From: Eumeta japonica
Taxonomy: Eukaryota > Arthropoda > Insecta > Lepidoptera > Psychidae
DNA: 64,000 nt
Direction: 5' to 3'
Assembly (NCBI GenBank): GCA_005406025.1
Contig: BGZK01000209.1
Span: 496,001 to 560,000 of the forward strand
Shown in pieces: positions 60,396 to 64,000 of this stretch. A program made the translations under genes and the position numbers. The notes under the pieces were generated by a model that was not told the DNA's origin, did no database searches, and saw only the letters and a program-made list of their open reading frames with translations. Each line of letters begins with the position of its first letter. The first letter of the stretch is position 1.

Positions 60396-61387
60396 TCTTT
60401 TTTAAACTTTCAATTAATTTTAATGTATGTGATGTTGGCAAGCTCCTCAAAAGGTTTTTCATATAGAATTTGTGTGAGGACAGATACGAGCAATACGAAG
60501 ATTTATATTTTTAAACTGAATACTCTCAACCCTATTTCAATCAATGTCAATCTTTACACTGTCATATTATATTATTATCTATCCCGATAGATATTAGGTA
60601 ATTATTAAAACGAAGATTGACTGTAAAAAAAAAGTTCATTCACAGTTAAAATATCAACTTCTTTCCATTTTAAAAGCCATTAAGTCTGAGGATAATAATC
60701 ATTTTACAATTTACAATGATAATATTAAAATTAAAATAAATTGGGTTAATTTCCAAAAGGATCATCAACCTCAGGTCCGATATATATATTTTTTTATATC
60801 ATCGAGCTTGAATACCAAATGATAACAAACAGGTTCTGACTTAACTGTAAAAAGTTGATTTTTTTTTTTCTTGTTACAGTACCTATAAGTAACCGAAAGA
60901 GATACATTGATATTCAAAAACGTAAACCTTACGTATGTATCAAACGGAAAAACGAAACATAAAAAAAAACGATTAAATGAAACGGCCACATGACATTTAG
61001 AGACACAAAGCACCGATTTAGGGAAAATAAAAGGAATATCTCGAAAACACTAGTTTTTTTCTCCTCATGCCATCAGCGCCGCAACAAACCACATCGTCCG
61101 CTACGTCACGACCGGTCGGTCTGTTCTAGATCTTTACTTAGGATCGTCTCGATCGCGTTACAACTTTCGGCACATTTCCTATTCTATTGATAATTGAAAA
61201 GCTTGACAGCGACTAAGCCGCGGCCCGTGAACAGTTACGTCGGCCACGGCGTTTCAACAATAGCAGAATGGAACCGCCGATCTGTCGGCGATGTTAAAAG
61301 TTATCCTTTTGTTTATTGGACATCATTTGTGTGTAGTTAGGAAATTTCACCGGGTATTTTTCTTCGAGCGATCAGAACTTATATTAC

Positions 61388-61504
61388 CCTTTCGAGATTC
61401 CACGAAGGCATGTATATACATATCGCCGTCCCCGGCTGTGGTCTTGTTTCTCCGGTGCCGCAGTGAGGCATTATACGTACCGCTTTACGTGGAATCTCGA
61501 AAGG
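61388..61504. repeat. 17-bp inverted repeat about 83 bases apart
   Basis: CCTTTCGAGATTCCACG at 61388-61404 and its exact complement at 61488-61504. The enclosed sequence is comparatively GC-rich. Could be ends of a small element; I see no flanking duplication. Confidence 0.85.
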
Positions 61505-62447
61505 AAAATAAATTCTAAATAATCGACGAAGAACACTTGGAGACATTTGTTAGCCATATACATATAAACAAACGATGTACAATAAACGGTATTATAATTT
61601 TGACTCGAACTAACAGCGTCTTGCGTCATGCAGGTGGGCGCAGTGTTACATAACCGCTGGGCCATAAATGTTTTGTCTCGGACGCAATATCACACCTCTG
61701 AGATCACATCTCAATCCCCGCGCCGGGCGGTGCGCGTTAAAAACCTCGGGCAGCCTCGAAGGTTCACGTGAACTTTTAACTCTCACGTTTTTTTCATGAT
61801 TTTTTTTTCGTAGTTAAGGCAATGCACCGACAAATGTTTTAAACAATGGAAAGCTTGGCCTACTATAAGCCGCAGGATGTATTCTCGCGCAAAATACGAG
61901 AATATAAGTCGTTTTGTATGTGATGTAACGCGAGAAGGATATGTAAGATAAATGTCAAATAGAAAAATGTCTGTGCATCGAATCCTATCAATTAAAGTAT
62001 CCTCTTAAAAATGGATAACGTAAACATAATCCGATGTATGCAAAAATGAATATTTAACTCGGGGAAAGTTGATTTTTAGGGCTTGCTTCTTGAATATAGC
62101 AGTTTCTCGTATTTTTTTTTATTTTATTACATAATATGGACAAACATATTTCGTACGAACAACATATTGACGTGACAACGTCTTAAATTAGGTTGCGGCT
62201 GGGAGTCACTTATGAAAAATGTAACGCTCGGTAACGTAACGATGAGTCACCGAACGAGAGAGAGGCCCGCCGAATGCCTTGCGTCTCTCTCCCACTCAAC
62301 TATGATCGGTCTGCCGCGCGCGCAGCACTAGAGAATTAGTGCATAGCTTGCAAATGTATTGCAAGTTATTGTATGTATATTTGTATATAAATACGTATGT
62401 ATGTGTAAAGGTAAAAATAAAATTTTGTTAATATGAAATTCAGTGCG

Positions 62448-62512
62448 AGATTCTTTGTATAAATTAATGTTTTAAATATAATTCTTTGTATAAATAAATG
62501 TTTTAAATTGTT
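62448..62512. repeat. Short tandem duplication
   Basis: ATTCTTTGTATAAATTAATG and TTTTAAAT repeated once about 32 bases later with one base change. Confidence 0.75.
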
Positions 62513-63329
62513 ACTATTATTTCATCCTTCTTCCTACTATACGAATGAATATTCACATTAAAATGATTTTACCATTCAAAGTCGTTGTCACGTAAAACTT
62601 TCGCCCGTATACCGACTTTACAGGCAACCAAATTTTTTTTAAATGTAATTATTATTTCTAGTAGAACGAAACTTTTTCGAATATTAGGGGCATATGTACG
62701 GGGCTCTAACTCGAGTTTCTAACTCTGGTCTCCTTGCGTCGCCGGATGTTTTATTATACCACTACACACAACTACTCGCGAACAGGAAGGGAACAAAACC
62801 TATTGACGAACGTGTCGTCTTTAGGGTTATCGTTTATTTTTTTCGCAACCATTAAACCGACCCCATCGAGAAATCACCCACTAAGCTTCCAACGTGGTCG
62901 TATCATCTCGCACTCGATACCTATTAGAAACGATTAATCGATCCTCGAGTAAGTATGTACTACACAACATTTCATCGCTCTGTTGTGCAAAAATAACACA
63001 ACATTTGCGACGCAATAGCTTTAAAATAGAATCCTATCGCGCGACATTTAATTTGTTGCGCCGAACGACAATGACGATTGTAACCGGCCGTATTATACGC
63101 CGATTACGATATCTTAGTAGGAAACGGTGCGCCGAGCCGGCCCCGGTCCGGTAGCTATCCGATACAGAATTGTATGGACCGAAACGCATTGTTTCATTAC
63201 ATTATTATTGGAATCATAAGCCGGCAGGATGTCGGACGGGGGAGGTCGATAAGCCGACCCGGCCAGTTTTGTTCGTAGTTCTGCGCACCGTTATATGACC
63301 CGTAGAATAGAATAGAATTTATTTCATTA

Positions 63330-63700
63330 TTAGTAGATTTTATAAAAATCTAACTACTGTATTTGCCCTTGTGACGCAATTTTCGAAAAATTTTGCAGTT
63401 TACCAACTAAACTCAACATATGGTTCAATAGTGTATATATATATATATCACACACACGATATAACGTGAGGGTTGGCAGCACGATAGCGTCCACAATTTT
63501 TTAAAGATCTAATGAAACTTAACATACATGTTTCTATGGACGATTACAAAGGTCGAGTTCATATTTGAGCCAAACCGATCAATTAGTTCAGAAATCACAG
63601 TATTTTAAAATTTTGAAAATCCGAAAATTACACATTTCCTATGAATTACATATGAAAATAAAATGAAATCTACTTCCATTTCGGCTACCGAATGCCCTTT
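63330..63700. repeat. Dispersed repeat, copy 2 (with an insertion)
   Basis: Second copy of the repeat at 60,075-60,395. It carries about 90 extra bases (about 63,450-63,540, including ACGTGAGGGTTGGCAGC) between the TA-rich part and CGATTACAAAGGTCGA. Either copy 2 gained them or copy 1 lost them. Confidence 0.75.
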
Positions 63701-64000
63701 GTGTTTTCAATTGGTCTCCGTCAAACCAGGTGATTTTCGAGTTGTTACAGATGAAAACTGTTTCCGTTCAAATTTTACGTACTGTATGTATTTCAAGCTT
63801 ATGTCTCATGTTGTTTATACGTTTTGTAAGTCGTTTATCTAATATAAACGGTCTTTTTCCTCTCGTCGCACTGCTGATACTCTATTTTGCCGTAACGAAA
63901 TGCGGCTAGTGTTCGTGTACTGGTATTGTTCCCCATAATTTTCCAGGTTTCCAAAACTGCACCTATCAAGCTTTTTCGGCATACGTGAATGTAAACAGTG

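Larger units (their letters stand above)
58053..64000. other. Right end of window, no exon supported
   Basis: AT-rich to about 61,000, then more CG-rich to 63,300, with a GA-rich stretch (GAACGAGAGAGAGGCCCG at about 62,253-62,270) that would suit a GAGA-type site. The direct repeat pair and several hairpins are listed separately. No gene recognised. Confidence 0.45.

Overview
This is an AT-rich, intron-rich animal nuclear sequence and almost certainly lepidopteran (moth or butterfly). The evidence is two conserved genes spread over many short exons, encoded proteins closest to insect orthologues as I know those families, and several dispersed repeats whose wording I recognise from lepidopteran genomes. 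I see no bacterial-type operon, CRISPR array, rRNA or complete tRNA gene. Most short open reading frames are chance or transposon remnants.

Left part (about 1,500-20,000, + strand): 13 coding exons of a TMCC-family protein (transmembrane and coiled-coil domains, an ER membrane family). The reading frame joins across all 13 exons without a break, giving 538 codons plus a TAA stop at 19985-19987. The 5' end lies outside the window. The introns hold LINE pieces, an 84-bp minisatellite of 11 copies (13719-14645) and a possible internal promoter with a first exon (10445-10498). An AT-rich likely 3' UTR follows.

Middle (about 20,000-30,300): the gap between two convergent genes. It contains the TMCC 3' UTR, an isolated GC-rich island (23985-24160), a long hairpin (25182-25227) and a small element with terminal inverted repeats (about 29442-29612).

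Centre-right (30,342-42,266, - strand): 13 exons of plastin/fimbrin, an actin-bundling protein, also in one continuous frame (623 codons plus stop). It has one canonical EF-hand, one degenerate EF-hand and four calponin-homology domains. Only the first ~15-20 residues are missing; their exon must lie at a higher coordinate and I could not find it.

Right part (42,300-64,000): no exon I can support. This is the plastin 5' side: first intron(s), possible promoters (GC-rich patches with a CRE palindrome at 44629-44640, and 52040-52260) and transposons. The clearest are a 1,787-bp decayed hAT element with an 8-bp target duplication (46172-47958), a 207-bp hAT-type MITE with its own 8-bp duplication (57838-58044), an internally deleted LINE (42335-43075), a fragment of the same LINE family that sits in the TMCC gene (54785-55100), and several perfect hairpins.

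The two genes work in different places (ER membrane versus actin bundles) and nothing in the sequence links their functions. I found no convincing new multi-gene system. The most useful leads are the alternative TMCC promoter, the altered plastin EF-hand 2, the homogenised minisatellite and the hAT pair.
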